Below, piece by piece: positions 33,815 to 42,685 of a stretch of 64,000 nucleotides of DNA; within the stretch, counting starts at the first letter, position 1; the number at the start of each line of letters is the position of its first letter. The notes beneath the pieces are model-generated. The model was not told the DNA's origin and searched no databases. It worked only from the letters and a program-made list of their open reading frames with translations. Origin of the DNA: UBA668 sp041394605. Lineage in GTDB: Bacteria > Actinomycetota > Acidimicrobiia > Acidimicrobiales > Ilumatobacteraceae. The translations under genes and the position numbers were made by a program. The stretch is taken from NCBI GenBank assembly GCA_041394605.1, contig JAWKHX010000007.1, positions 1 through 64,000 of the forward strand. The letters are read 5' to 3'.

Positions 33815-33831
33815 GGTGTGCTCCTCGATAC

Positions 33832-33882
33832 ATTGACGTTTGTCGATGCCGTCATCCTACACATTCATCGATGATTGTCAAT
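33832..33882 (-). promoter_or_regulatory. Paired ArsR-type operators upstream of arsI
   Basis: Two imperfect dyads, ATTGACGTTTGTCGAT (33832-33847) and ATCGATGATTGTCAAT (33867-33882), have the same half-sites ATTGAC and ATCGAT/ATCGAC around four-base spacers, with centres 35 bases apart. A related site occurs in front of the arsR-arsC fusion gene. Binding by that regulator is inferred. Confidence 0.6.
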
Positions 33883-33922
33883 GCGTTGTCGGACGCTCCC
33901 AGTCGGCCGCCCACACAGCATC

Positions 33923-35155
33923 TCATTCGCCGGCCTCCACCGTGGCCAACGACACCGTCACATCACTGGGCATCGGCGGCAGCCGCAGCGCCAGCAACCA
34001 GGTGACGGCCACGAAGGCGGTGGAGCCCCAGAGCGCCGCCGGCAGGCCGCCCCACAGGTACAGCACACCCGACAGCAGCGTGCCCACCAGCCGCCCGGTG
34101 GCATTGGCCGAGTAGTAGAAGCCAACGTCCAGCGCCACCTCGTCGTCGTCGGCGTACACCAGCACGAGGAACGAGTGCAGGGAGGAGTTCATCGCGAACA
34201 CCACGCCGAAGACCACCAGCCCCACCACGATCGCCACGGTGACGGCGACATCCACGGCCACCAGCACGGCGATCGCCGCGGACACCGCGCCGAGCAGCAG
34301 CGCCCACTCCTGCGCCGCCTTCACCTCGTCCACCTCTCGCCCACCGCGGGCCAGCACCCGCGGCGCGACCGACTGCACGACGCCGTAGCCGATGACCCAC
34401 ACCGCCAGGAATCCGCCCACACCCTGCTCCGACCAGCCGAGATGGTCGGCGAGGAACACGGGCAGCGCCACCACGAACCAGATGTCGCGGGAGCCGAACA
34501 GGAACAGGCGGGCGGCCGACAAGCGATTGATGGCCATCGACTTGGAGAGCACCGACCGCAGCGGTGGCTTCTTCTTCGAGCGGCCGATGTCCTCGTTCAG
34601 GAAGACCAGCAGGCCGACCACCGTGACTGCCAGCGCGGCGGCCATCGCCCACAGCGCCCCGTCGTAGCCGAGCCCGGCCAGGAGGGCGGCACCGACGAAG
34701 AAGCCCACACCCTTCAGTGCGTTCTTCGAACCCGTCAGCACGGCGACCAGGCGGAACAGCGAGCCGTCGCCGGCGACCGTCTTCACCGCGCTCTTGGAAC
34801 TCATCTTCGTGAGATCCTTGGCAATGCCGGACAACGCCTGCATCGCCATCACGAACGTGACCGAGGCCCACCGCTGCCACGACGGCGACTCCAGGGTCAG
34901 GGCGATCAGCGCGATCGCCTGCAGCCCCAGCCCGGCGACCAGGGTGCGATTCAGCCCGCGCCGGGCACCCACCCAGCCCCCGAGCAGGTTGGTGACGATG
35001 CCCATGAACTCGTAGGCGAGGAAGAGGAAGGCGATGGCCACCGGCGAGTAGCCGAGGCGGTTGAAGTGCAGGAGCACCAACATCCGCAGGGCGCCGTCGG
35101 TGACGGTGAACACCCAGTAGCCGGCCGTGACCAGCGCGTAGTTGCGCAGTTTCAT
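33923..35155 (-). CDS. arsJ: ArsJ arsenate-export MFS transporter
   Basis: 410-residue major facilitator with 11-12 membrane segments. The start MKLRNYALVTAGYWVFTVTDGALRMLVLLHF is closely like ArsJ, and GIAKDLTKMSSKSAVK is another family block. ArsJ exports 1-arseno-3-phosphoglycerate, the unstable product that glyceraldehyde-3-phosphate dehydrogenase makes with arsenate, so the pair acts as an arsenate pump. The GAPDH gene lies directly upstream with an ATGA overlap, as in known arsJ operons. About 100 bases separate its stop from the arsI start; that gap holds the arsI operators. Confidence 0.92.
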   Translation of the reverse strand: MKLRNYALVTAGYWVFTVTDGALRMLVLLHFNRLGYSPVAIAFLFLAYEFMGIVTNLLGGWVGARRGLNRTLVAGLGLQAIALIALTLESPSWQRWASVTFVMAMQALSGIAKDLTKMSSKSAVKTVAGDGSLFRLVAVLTGSKNALKGVGFFVGAALLAGLGYDGALWAMAAALAVTVVGLLVFLNEDIGRSKKKPPLRSVLSKSMAINRLSAARLFLFGSRDIWFVVALPVFLADHLGWSEQGVGGFLAVWVIGYGVVQSVAPRVLARGGREVDEVKAAQEWALLLGAVSAAIAVLVAVDVAVTVAIVVGLVVFGVVFAMNSSLHSFLVLVYADDDEVALDVGFYYSANATGRLVGTLLSGVLYLWGGLPAALWGSTAFVAVTWLLALRLPPMPSDVTVSLATVEAGE

Positions 35156-36174
35156 GCACCGGCCTCGAGCGTGGCGGCCACCTTTGCGGCCAGTTCGGCC
35201 ATCCGGTGCACGTACCCGAACTCGTTGTCGTACCAGACCAGCACCTTCGCCATCCGGCCGTCGATGACCATCGTGGAGGGTCCGTCCACGATGCCGGAGC
35301 GGGTGTCGTTGGTGTAGTCGGCGGACACGAGCGGCCGGGTCTCGAAGCCGAGGATCCCGCGCAGCTCACCGTCCGCCGCGCCACTCAGCAGGCCGTTGAT
35401 CTCGTCCACCGTGACATCGCGCTGCATCGTGAACACGCAGTCGGTGAGCGAGGCGTTGAGCAGCGGCACCCGCACGGCGATGCCGTTCAGCTTGCCCTTC
35501 AGTTCCGGGTAGATCATCGTGATCGCCGTCGCCGAGCCGGTGGATGTGGGCACCAGCGAGTTCAGCGCCGACCTGGCACGGCGAAGGTCCTTGTGCGGGG
35601 CGTCGACGATGACCTGGGTGTTGGTGACGTCGTGGACCGTGGTGATGGCACCGCGCTCGATGCCCACCCGCTCGTGCAGCACCTTCACCACCGGGGCCAG
35701 GCAGTTGGTGGTGCACGACGCGGCGGTGACGATGCGGTGCGCTGCCGGGTCGTAGAGGTGGTCATTGCAGCCCATCACCACGTTGAGCACGCCGTCGCTC
35801 TTCACCGGGCAGGCCACCACCACGGCCCGGGCGCCGGCGGCGAAGTGAGGTTCGAGATCCGGCGCGGTCTTGAACTTGCCGGTGGCCTCCAGCACCAGAT
35901 TCACACCGAGGTCGCCCCACGGAATGTCGCCGGGCGACGCGTGCGCCGAGAACGACACCACGTCGCCGTCGATCCGCAGGTCGGCACCGGCGATGGCCAC
36001 CTCCCCGGGGTAGCGGCCGTGCACCGTGTCGAACTCCAGCAGGTGGGCGGCCGTCTCCATCCCGCCCTTCACCTCGTTGATGTGCACCAACCGCAGGCCG
36101 GGGTGCTGCCGCAGGGCTCGCACCACCAGGCGGCCCATCCGCCCGAAGCCGTTGATGCCCACGCACACCGTCAT
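35152..36174 (-). CDS. gap: ArsJ-associated glyceraldehyde-3-phosphate dehydrogenase
   Basis: About 340 residues from ATG at 36174 (ATGA overlap with the regulator gene upstream). NAD-binding GINGFGRMGRLVVRAL is at the N-terminus, the catalytic cysteine in ASCTTNCLAPVVKVLHE near 150, and the arginine/threonine phosphate sites in LNSLVPTSTGSATAI. In this setting the enzyme couples glyceraldehyde-3-phosphate with arsenate to give 1-arseno-3-phosphoglycerate for ArsJ. A glycolytic role cannot be excluded, but position between arsR-arsC and arsJ strongly favours arsenate detoxification. Confidence 0.93.
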   Translation of the reverse strand: MTVCVGINGFGRMGRLVVRALRQHPGLRLVHINEVKGGMETAAHLLEFDTVHGRYPGEVAIAGADLRIDGDVVSFSAHASPGDIPWGDLGVNLVLEATGKFKTAPDLEPHFAAGARAVVVACPVKSDGVLNVVMGCNDHLYDPAAHRIVTAASCTTNCLAPVVKVLHERVGIERGAITTVHDVTNTQVIVDAPHKDLRRARSALNSLVPTSTGSATAITMIYPELKGKLNGIAVRVPLLNASLTDCVFTMQRDVTVDEINGLLSGAADGELRGILGFETRPLVSADYTNDTRSGIVDGPSTMVIDGRMAKVLVWYDNEFGYVHRMAELAAKVAATLEAGA

Positions 36175-36884
36175 CGCTGCCGATCTTCCCTTCGTGCCGG
36201 CTCGCCACCCTGGAGGGTCAGCGAGCCGATCCGTTCGTCCAGTTCCGCCACCACGGCGTCGAACGCCGCGGCATCGCCACGCTCCACCGGATCGGCGATG
36301 GACCAGTGCCACCAGCCCGGCGACGGCTCGAGTTCCTCGTGCACCAGGTCGCACACCGAGATGACCTGGGTGCCGGCCGGCACGTCGCCCAGCAGGGCCG
36401 GCTGGGCACCTGCCAGCGACAGGCCAGCACGCTTGGCCGCGGCCACGGCGCCCCGGTGCACTCGCGCCGCCGGCCGGGTGCCCGCGGACGAGGCACGGCA
36501 ACCCGTGCGGGCGCGCCACAGCGCGGCGGCCAATTGCGACCGGGCCGAGTTCTGGCTGCACACGAACAGCACCTCACCCTCCGGCAGCCGGCCGGCGATG
36601 CCCAGCCCCGTGAGCGCCGGCCGCACCAGGCGCACGTACTTGCGCCGGCCGTCGCCGGCAGACGCGGACCGGGCCACCAGACCGGCACGCTCCAGCACCT
36701 CCAGGTGATGCGCAAGCAGATTCGACGGCAGGGCCAGCCGGGACGCCAGTTCCGTGGGAGAGCGGTCGCTGACGGCCAACTCCTCCACCACCGCCAGCCG
36801 AGCCGGCTCACCGAGCGCCGCGTGCAGCGCCGCACGGTGTTGCAGGTGCGCGTCGTGGGACCAGTCGCCAGTCATCGACGGCAT
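36171..36884 (-). CDS. arsR: ArsR-ArsC fusion: arsenic-responsive regulator with arsenate-reductase domain
   Basis: About 237 residues from ATG at 36884 (GTG at 36893 or ATG at 36875 are alternatives; none has a strong ribosome site). Residues 15-95 are an ArsR winged helix (ALGEPARLAVVEELAVSDRS, SNLLAHHLEVLERAGL). The second half is a low-molecular-weight phosphatase fold with the CX5R loop in VLFVCSQNSARSQLAAAL and a later DPVER, as in thioredoxin-coupled ArsC. No vicinal cysteine pair is visible in the helix region where classical ArsR binds As(III), so sensing may use other cysteines. It is first gene of the gap-arsJ unit and probably represses both units. Confidence 0.87.
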   Translation of the reverse strand: MPSMTGDWSHDAHLQHRAALHAALGEPARLAVVEELAVSDRSPTELASRLALPSNLLAHHLEVLERAGLVARSASAGDGRRKYVRLVRPALTGLGIAGRLPEGEVLFVCSQNSARSQLAAALWRARTGCRASSAGTRPAARVHRGAVAAAKRAGLSLAGAQPALLGDVPAGTQVISVCDLVHEELEPSPGWWHWSIADPVERGDAAAFDAVVAELDERIGSLTLQGGEPARREDRQR

Positions 36885-36891
36885 GATATCC

Positions 36892-36913
36892 ACTCAACAT
36901 CGATTGAGTCAAT
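36892..36913 (-). promoter_or_regulatory. ArsR-type operator at the arsR-arsC start
   Basis: ACTCAA and TTGAGT form an exact inverted repeat (36892-36909). An overlapping ATCGATTGAGTCAAT (36899-36913) has the same ATCGAT/GTCAAT half-sites as the arsI operators. The site lies directly upstream of the probable start, where bound regulator would block transcription. Confidence 0.55.
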
Positions 36914-36981
36914 AAGTCCTGATGCACTCTGAGGGACGGCGCACTCGAACCGCTGGCCGCGCGCAGCGTTACCCTTCGGTC

Positions 36982-38952
36982 ATGCCCACCGACGCCACCG
37001 TTGCCCAGCAGGCTGCACCGCACTCCACGACGGCGGCATGGCTGGCCATCCCCGCCGTGCTGCATGTGGATCCCTCACCCGACGGGCGGCGCATCGCGGT
37101 CACCACCACGCAGATTCCCCTCGGCACGCATGACGAACTGTCCAACATCCAGATCGTCACGGTGGCCAATGGCTCGAGCCACCCGCTCGATGCGGCGTGG
37201 CCGGGCGACCACACCGCCACCTGGTCGCCCGACGGAACCCGCCTGGCGTTCGTGACGGCTCGTACCGGCCGCCCCCAACTGGCCGTGTGCGACACCACGT
37301 CCTCCGAGCCGATCGCGATCAGCAACCTGCCCGGCGGGGTCACCGGTCCGGCCAGCTGGTCGCCCGATGGAACCACACTGGTCGTCGCTGGGCCGCGGGG
37401 ACGGCTGGTGGATCGCACCCAGCCGTGGCGAGTGACCCGGCCGGTGCAGTGGGGTGACGGCGTCGGGGCGCTCGACGACCCTCCCCAGCTCTGGGTGTGG
37501 GACCCCACGCACGGCACCAGCGAGATGATCACCGACGACGAGTGGCGATGGTCGCTGCCGCGCTGGGCTCCCGACGGTTGCCGGATCGCAGCCCGCGCGT
37601 CGTTCGACCCGGACGGCAACCGGCGCGGGCAACACCTCCGCCTCGTCCAGCCGGACGGTGGGTGGGGTGCGCCTGCCGTGCCCGGTGGCTTCGCCGTCGT
37701 GCACGCGTGGGCCGCCGACGGCAGCCTGCTCGTGCTGTCCATCCAGCCCGAGGGGTGCCCCGGGGGGTCGGAGGCCCAGTTGCACCTGCTGCGTACGGAC
37801 GGCACGACCGACCGGCTGGATGGTGACGCGCCGGCGCCCCTCGGCGGCACCGTCTATGGCGACTCCCCCGCCGCAGTGGGCGACATGTTCGAGTTCGCCC
37901 TCCTCGTCGCCGGCACTGAGGCGTACGTCCGCACCCAGCGCGGCGGTCGAATGGGGGTGGCCCACTACTCGCTCCCGACGGGCAACTGGCGGGTCGTGGT
38001 GGACGGTGACCGCTGTGCCACGCCGCTGGCCGCCGGCGCCGACACCCTGGTGATCGCCGACCAGTGCGCGACGCAGTGGTGCGCGCTGGCGCGGGTCCCG
38101 CTCGACGGCGGGGGACGGCCGGCTGCGATTGGGCTTCCCGGGCCACAGGAGCCACCCACGGCCGAGGTGCATCGATTCGCGGTCGCCTCCCCGCACGACG
38201 GCGCACCGCTGGACGCCTGGCACCTGCGGCCGGCCGGGGTGGACGGCCCGCTCCCCACCGTGCTGCTCGTCCACGGCGGGCCCAACGCGGCATTTGGCGA
38301 GTGTTTCCTGCTCGACGCACAGGCGCTGTGCGCTGCCGGGTTCGGCGTGCTCTACACCAACCCGCACGGCTCCACCGGGTATGGCGACGCGTTCACCCAC
38401 TCCGCCATCGACCAGTGGGGCGACGTGCCGTCCGCGGACGTGGTGGCGGTGGTGGACGACGCGGTGGCCCGCGGGTGGGCCGACCCGGCCCGGCTGGGTG
38501 TCGCCGGCAACTCGTACGGCGGCTACCTCAGCGCCTGGCTGATTACCAGCACCGATCGTTTCGCGGCCGCCGTGATCGAGAATCCCGTCACCGACCTGCT
38601 CAGCATGTACGGCACCAGCGACATCGGGGTGACGTTCCTGCCGATGCAGATGGGCGCAAGTCCGCTGGAGAACATCGAGCCGTATCTGCGCTGGTCGCCG
38701 CTGCTGCGCGCCGATCGATGCCACACCCCGGTGCTGTTCGTCAGCGGGGCCGACGATCGGCGTTGCCCGCCCTCACAGGCATTCGAGATGCACCGGGTGC
38801 TGCGTTCCCTCGGGCGGACCAGCGAGGTGCTGGTCCTGCCGGGCTCGTCGCACGAGGGGACCACCTACGGGCCGCCTGCGGCGCGGCTGGCCCACGACCT
38901 CGCCTTGGTCGATTGGATGCACCGGTGGCTGAGGCAGCCCGGCGACGGCTGA
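36982..38952 (+). CDS. S9-family prolyl-oligopeptidase-like peptidase
   Basis: About 656 residues from ATG at 36982. The N-terminal two thirds have WD-like or beta-propeller repeats (ATWSPDGTRLAFVTAR, ASWSPDGTTLVVAG), the gate domain of S9 peptidases. The C-terminal alpha/beta-hydrolase domain starts around 410 and holds VLLVHGGPNAAFGE, the nucleophile GNSYGGYLSAWL, the acid in SGADDRRCPPSQ and the histidine in PGSSHEGTTYG. It is therefore an intact acylaminoacyl-peptidase/DPP-type enzyme, cytosolic since no signal peptide is visible. It is divergent from the arsenic genes but shows no link to them. Confidence 0.9.
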   Translation: MPTDATVAQQAAPHSTTAAWLAIPAVLHVDPSPDGRRIAVTTTQIPLGTHDELSNIQIVTVANGSSHPLDAAWPGDHTATWSPDGTRLAFVTARTGRPQLAVCDTTSSEPIAISNLPGGVTGPASWSPDGTTLVVAGPRGRLVDRTQPWRVTRPVQWGDGVGALDDPPQLWVWDPTHGTSEMITDDEWRWSLPRWAPDGCRIAARASFDPDGNRRGQHLRLVQPDGGWGAPAVPGGFAVVHAWAADGSLLVLSIQPEGCPGGSEAQLHLLRTDGTTDRLDGDAPAPLGGTVYGDSPAAVGDMFEFALLVAGTEAYVRTQRGGRMGVAHYSLPTGNWRVVVDGDRCATPLAAGADTLVIADQCATQWCALARVPLDGGGRPAAIGLPGPQEPPTAEVHRFAVASPHDGAPLDAWHLRPAGVDGPLPTVLLVHGGPNAAFGECFLLDAQALCAAGFGVLYTNPHGSTGYGDAFTHSAIDQWGDVPSADVVAVVDDAVARGWADPARLGVAGNSYGGYLSAWLITSTDRFAAAVIENPVTDLLSMYGTSDIGVTFLPMQMGASPLENIEPYLRWSPLLRADRCHTPVLFVSGADDRRCPPSQAFEMHRVLRSLGRTSEVLVLPGSSHEGTTYGPPAARLAHDLALVDWMHRWLRQPGDG

Positions 38953-38969
38953 ACTGCCATGCTGGACCG

Positions 38970-40016
38970 ATGGACCTCCGCGACCTCCGTATCTTCACCG
39001 AGCCCCAGCAGGGCGCCAGCTACGGCACACTGCTGGCCGTGGCCCAGCGGGCCGAGGCGCTGGGCTTCGGAGCATTCTTCCGCAGCGACCACTACCTCGT
39101 GATGGGCGGCGGCGACGGCCTGCCCGGCCCCACCGATGCGTGGGTGACGCTGGCCGGCCTGGCCCGCGAAACGTCCACCATCCGCCTCGGCACGCTGGTG
39201 TCGCCGGTGACGTTCCGCAGCCCGGGGCTGCTTGCCATCTCCGTGGCCCAGGTGGACCAGATGAGCGGTGGCCGGGTGGAACTGGGCCTCGGCGCCGGCT
39301 GGTACGAAGCCGAGCACACGGCGTACTCGTTCGACTTCCCGCCGCTCGGCCGGCGCTTCGACATGCTGGAAGACCAGCTGGCGATCATCGACGGCCTGTG
39401 GCGCACTCCGGTGGGTGAGACCTTCACCTACGAGGGTTCAGCCCATTCCGTGGCCAACTCGCCCGGGCTGCCCAAGCCGGTGCAGGCGCCTCCGCCGATC
39501 GTGATGGGCGGCGGCGGCGCCAAGCGCACGCCGACGTTGGCCGCCCGCTACGCCGCGGAGTTCAACACTCCGTTCGTGCCGCTGGAGCGGTTCACTGTGT
39601 TGTGCGACGGGGTGCGGGCCGCCTGCGCGGCGATCGGCCGCGACACGCCGCCGGTGTTCTCCGCGGCATTGGTGGCGTGCGCCGGCGCCGACGAGGCGGA
39701 GGTGGAACGGCGCGCAAAGGCCATCGGCCGAGAGCCGGCGGAATTGCGTGCCAATGGGGCCGCCGGCACTGTGACGGAGGTGGCCGGCACCATCCGCCGC
39801 TGGCGCGACGCCGGTGCCGAGCGCATCTACCTCCAAGTGCTCGACCCCACCGATCTGGACCATCTGGACCTCATCGCCCGCGAAGTTGCCCCGCGGTGTG
39901 AGGACCGACAGGTCAGAGCGGGCGGACGTTCTGAGCTTCATCGCCCTTGCGACCGGGGCCAACGTCGAACTCGACGGCCTGGCCCTCCTGGAGGACGCGG
40001 AAGCCCTCGGTCTTGA
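38970..40016 (+). CDS. LLM-class F420-dependent oxidoreductase
   Basis: TIM-barrel luciferase-like enzyme of about 348 residues, start ATG at 38970. Recognisable blocks are LRIFTEPQQGASYGTLLAVAQRAE, FFRSDHYLVMGGGDG, ETSTIRLGTLVSPVTFRSPG, GRVELGLGAGWYEAEH and PIVMGGGGAKRTPTLAARYA, which match the F420-dependent branch common in actinobacteria. The family fold ends near DHLDLIAREVAP. The remaining ~40 residues are encoded antisense to the cold-shock gene and are Arg/Gly-rich, so they look like read-through. Substrate unknown. Confidence 0.87.
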   Translation: MDLRDLRIFTEPQQGASYGTLLAVAQRAEALGFGAFFRSDHYLVMGGGDGLPGPTDAWVTLAGLARETSTIRLGTLVSPVTFRSPGLLAISVAQVDQMSGGRVELGLGAGWYEAEHTAYSFDFPPLGRRFDMLEDQLAIIDGLWRTPVGETFTYEGSAHSVANSPGLPKPVQAPPPIVMGGGGAKRTPTLAARYAAEFNTPFVPLERFTVLCDGVRAACAAIGRDTPPVFSAALVACAGADEAEVERRAKAIGREPAELRANGAAGTVTEVAGTIRRWRDAGAERIYLQVLDPTDLDHLDLIAREVAPRCEDRQVRAGGRSELHRPCDRGQRRTRRPGPPGGRGSPRS

Positions 40017-40116
40017 TCTGCGAGTGGTGGACGAACAGGTCGTCGCCACCCTCATCACGGCGAATGAACCCGTAGCCCTTCTCTGCATTGAAGAACTTGA
40101 CGGTACCGGTTGCCAT
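39913..40116 (-). CDS. cspA: Cold-shock protein (CspA family)
   Basis: 67-residue single-domain OB-fold RNA chaperone, start ATG at 40116. Both RNA-binding motifs are present: KGYGFIRRDEGG (RNP1) and DLFVHHSQI (RNP2), with FFNAEKGYG before and GQAVEFDVGPGRKGDEAQNV after. It melts secondary structure in mRNA at low temperature or during growth. Its 3' half (39913-40016) overlaps the end of the convergent oxidoreductase gene, so the two transcripts are complementary there. Confidence 0.95.
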   Translation of the reverse strand: MATGTVKFFNAEKGYGFIRRDEGGDDLFVHHSQIKTEGFRVLQEGQAVEFDVGPGRKGDEAQNVRPL

Positions 40117-40241
40117 TCGTGGCCTCATCTTTCAACGGGGCCAATGTTCGTGACCCTGAAGCCCCCACGCTATCTGTGATCGGACCGTGCCGACCACCAA
40201 CTCGGCCCAACAGTCGTTCCGGGCCATCCCGACCCGACCCC

Positions 40242-42093
40242 TCACCGCACTCGGGCCTCGGCCCGCGGCGGCGCCCAGAGCGGCACGCGCGTGACCGTCC
40301 AGTGCTCGAACGTCGACTGGAAATCTGCCAACGACAGGTCCAGATTCACGATGGACAGATGGGCGTGCCGGCCGAAACCCGGCACCTTCACGCGCGTCAT
40401 GGCCACGTAGGCCAGACGGCGAGACTCGTGATCACGGTCGATGCCCATCACCAGTGCGGGGGTCTCCCATCCCTTGAAGCTGTGCACGGTGCACCCCTTC
40501 ACCCCGGGCGCGTCGGGCCAGAAGCGCCGCTTGCGACGCGCCCGGTCACCGGCCCGCGCCGCGAAGATGTGGTGCACGGGGTAGCCGGCGGCCTCGATGA
40601 CGCGCACGGCGGCCAGACCGTCCTCGTGGTGCTCGCACAGGAACACCACGTCGTTGGGGTTGAGATCCGGGTTGGCCGTCAGCAGGCGCACCACCTCGTG
40701 CCCGATCTCCGGGCCGAGCTCCACCCGCGAGCCGACGTTCGTCCACCGCCGGAGGGTGGCCGACGCCAGCCCGGCGATGTCCATGTGATCGGGCGGCACC
40801 TCCGCCGCCAGGCGTTGTCCGTCGAGATGCCGGCGAGCGAAGGCGTTCGCCAGCGGGATCAGGTCGGCCGGCATGCGGTAGGAGCCGCGCAGCTCGGTCC
40901 ACGGCCCCGAGAACCCGGCACCGAGCATGCGGTCCTCGTCGGTCCAGGCCTTCTTGTCGTAGACGTCCTGCGTAGGGTCGGCGACCAGCAGCATCTCACC
41001 GTCCGGGTCGACCACATGGGTGCGCAGCAGGTTCCACCACTCCAGCGTGAAGTCCCCCTTCGTCGACCAGCACGGCGTCGAAGCGGCGGCTGAACCCGGC
41101 CTCGAAGGCCGCCGCCGCCTGCGCCACCGAGGCGTCCCAACGGTCGACGCCCGCCGGCGGGTCCGTGCGGAAGCCGGTGGTCGCGGCGTCCTCCACGACG
41201 CGATTGCAGAACGCGTGGAACGAGGAGCACGTGACCAGCCCGGGGTTGGCCCCGGTCTCGCGGCACCGCGCCACCATCAGCGTCGTCAGGTAGTTGGCCA
41301 GGGTGGTGTTGAACGTCAGCACCAGCACCCGCTTGCCCTCCGCCGCCAGGCGGGCGGCACGGGCCGCGAGGCCGAACGACTTGCCGCAGCCGGCCGGCCC
41401 GCGGACGCGCCGGCGCCGCGCAGAACTGGGGTTGGTGGCGATGTTGCGGGCACCCTCGCTGAGCCGGATCGGGGACCGCAACTCGCTGACGGCATCGGCC
41501 TCGCGAAGGTGGCGGAGCAAGCGGGCGATCGAGGCCGGGTCCGGGCGCGGGCAGCCCGGCTGGACGATGAACTCCGGCGCGCGGTGGAGCGCATCACCCC
41601 CGAGCACCCGCACACCCAACTCGTCGGGTGTCACCCGGTGGCGTTCCAGCAGGCGCTCGGCCTGCTCGGTGGAGTGGTTGGGCAGCACCACCACCGCCCG
41701 CACCACCTGGGTGGGCCGGTCGGGGTCGTCCGGCCCGGCGAAGTAGTGGTCGAAGATGGTCGAGCGGTAGCGGTAGGCCTGGTAGCGGGGCGCTTCCTTG
41801 GTCGGGCGCCAGGCGCCGTCGGTCATCATGTCGATGGAGCCGTCGTCGTTCTGCCGGTACTTCCCGTATCTCCAGTTCTTCACCTCGATCGCGCACACAC
41901 CGTGCCGCGGGTGGACCGCCACGAAGTCGGGCACGTCGTGCGCCAACCGCGGCTGGACGTACACCGTCCAGTCGTCGCCGAGTTCGGCGAGGCGCATGGC
42001 CACCCTCCGCTCCCCGTCGTTGAGCGGCTCCAGCAGCCGGTCGCACTCGTCCAATGTCGGTCGCATGACGGCCACCGTCGTCCACCTCTCCAT
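40242..42093 (-). pseudogene. NERD-domain UvrD-like helicase, disrupted by one frameshift
   Basis: Two overlapping frames encode successive parts of one protein of about 615 residues. The first (from ATG at 42093, or 42066) has a NERD nuclease-like domain (GVCAIEVKNWRYGKY, WRPTKEAPRYQAYRYR) and then Walker A RGPAGCGKSFGLAARAA and FDAVLVDEG. The second resumes with VVDPDGEMLLVADPTQDVYD and contains the C-terminal helicase motifs (GCTVHSFKGWETPALVMG, LAYVAMTRV). The break is a run of five G (C at 41054-41058 on the plus strand); four would restore DEGDFTLEWWNLL. It is either a recent mutation or a homopolymer sequencing error. Such proteins are ATP-dependent DNA helicases, often linked with DNA repair or defence. 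Confidence 0.8.
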
Positions 42094-42236
42094 CACGCCA
42101 GCACTGTCACCGCGCATTGGCTCGGGTTTCTCATCGGCGCATTCCCCGCCGACATTGAGCGTCGCGTCAGCGGGACCGTCTCGGACCGGTGACACCGAGG
42201 CGGCGAGGTCGGCCGCCCTCGGCATCCGACACTTGG

Positions 42237-42266
42237 TTGACGTACTTAGCGGATCGGTTATATAAC
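42237..42266 (+). promoter_or_regulatory. Sigma-70-like promoter with palindrome
   Basis: TTGACG (42237-42242) and TATAAC (42261-42266) are 18 bases apart, 35 bases ahead of the ArsR-family gene. The -10 box is inside the perfect palindrome GTTATATAAC (42257-42266), a likely autoregulatory operator for that gene. The AT-rich stretch is conspicuous in this GC-rich region. Confidence 0.6.
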
Positions 42267-42301
42267 TAACTCGTGAACTTTCTCTCGGACAGCGACCTGC
42301 C

Positions 42302-42685
42302 ATGCCGATGACCACCCCCGACCGGTTCGATCAGGTCTTCGCCGCGCTGGCCGACCCCACCCGGCGTTCCATCGTGCGCCGGCTGGCCGACGGCGAAGCG
42401 ACGGTGCTGGAACTCGCCGAGCCCTTCCCCATCAGCCTTCCTGCCATCTCCCGCCACCTCAAGGTGCTGGAGCAGGCGGGCCTCATCAGCCGCGGGCGCG
42501 ACGGGCAGACACGGCCGTGCCGGCTACGGCCCGAGCCCCTCCGGGAGATCGCGGCGTGGGCCGAACACACCCAGGCCGCGTGGGAACAACGGCTGGATCG
42601 CCTGGAGGCGCACCTGCGGCGCAGCAGCGACCCGGCCGCTGCCGACCAGAACACCGCCCATACCCCGAACACGGAGACGCCATGA
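42302..42685 (+). CDS. ArsR-family transcriptional regulator
   Basis: 127-residue winged-helix regulator. DRFDQVFAALADPTRRSIVRRLADGEATV and SLPAISRHLKVLEQAGLIS are characteristic of the ArsR branch paired with AHSA1/SRPBCC proteins. No metal-binding cysteines are visible, so this is a non-metal sensor. The C-terminus is a short helical dimer region plus a disordered tail. It overlaps the SRPBCC gene by ATGA, giving a two-gene unit, and is probably autoregulated through the palindrome that overlaps its own -10 box. Confidence 0.88.
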   Translation: MPMTTPDRFDQVFAALADPTRRSIVRRLADGEATVLELAEPFPISLPAISRHLKVLEQAGLISRGRDGQTRPCRLRPEPLREIAAWAEHTQAAWEQRLDRLEAHLRRSSDPAAADQNTAHTPNTETP

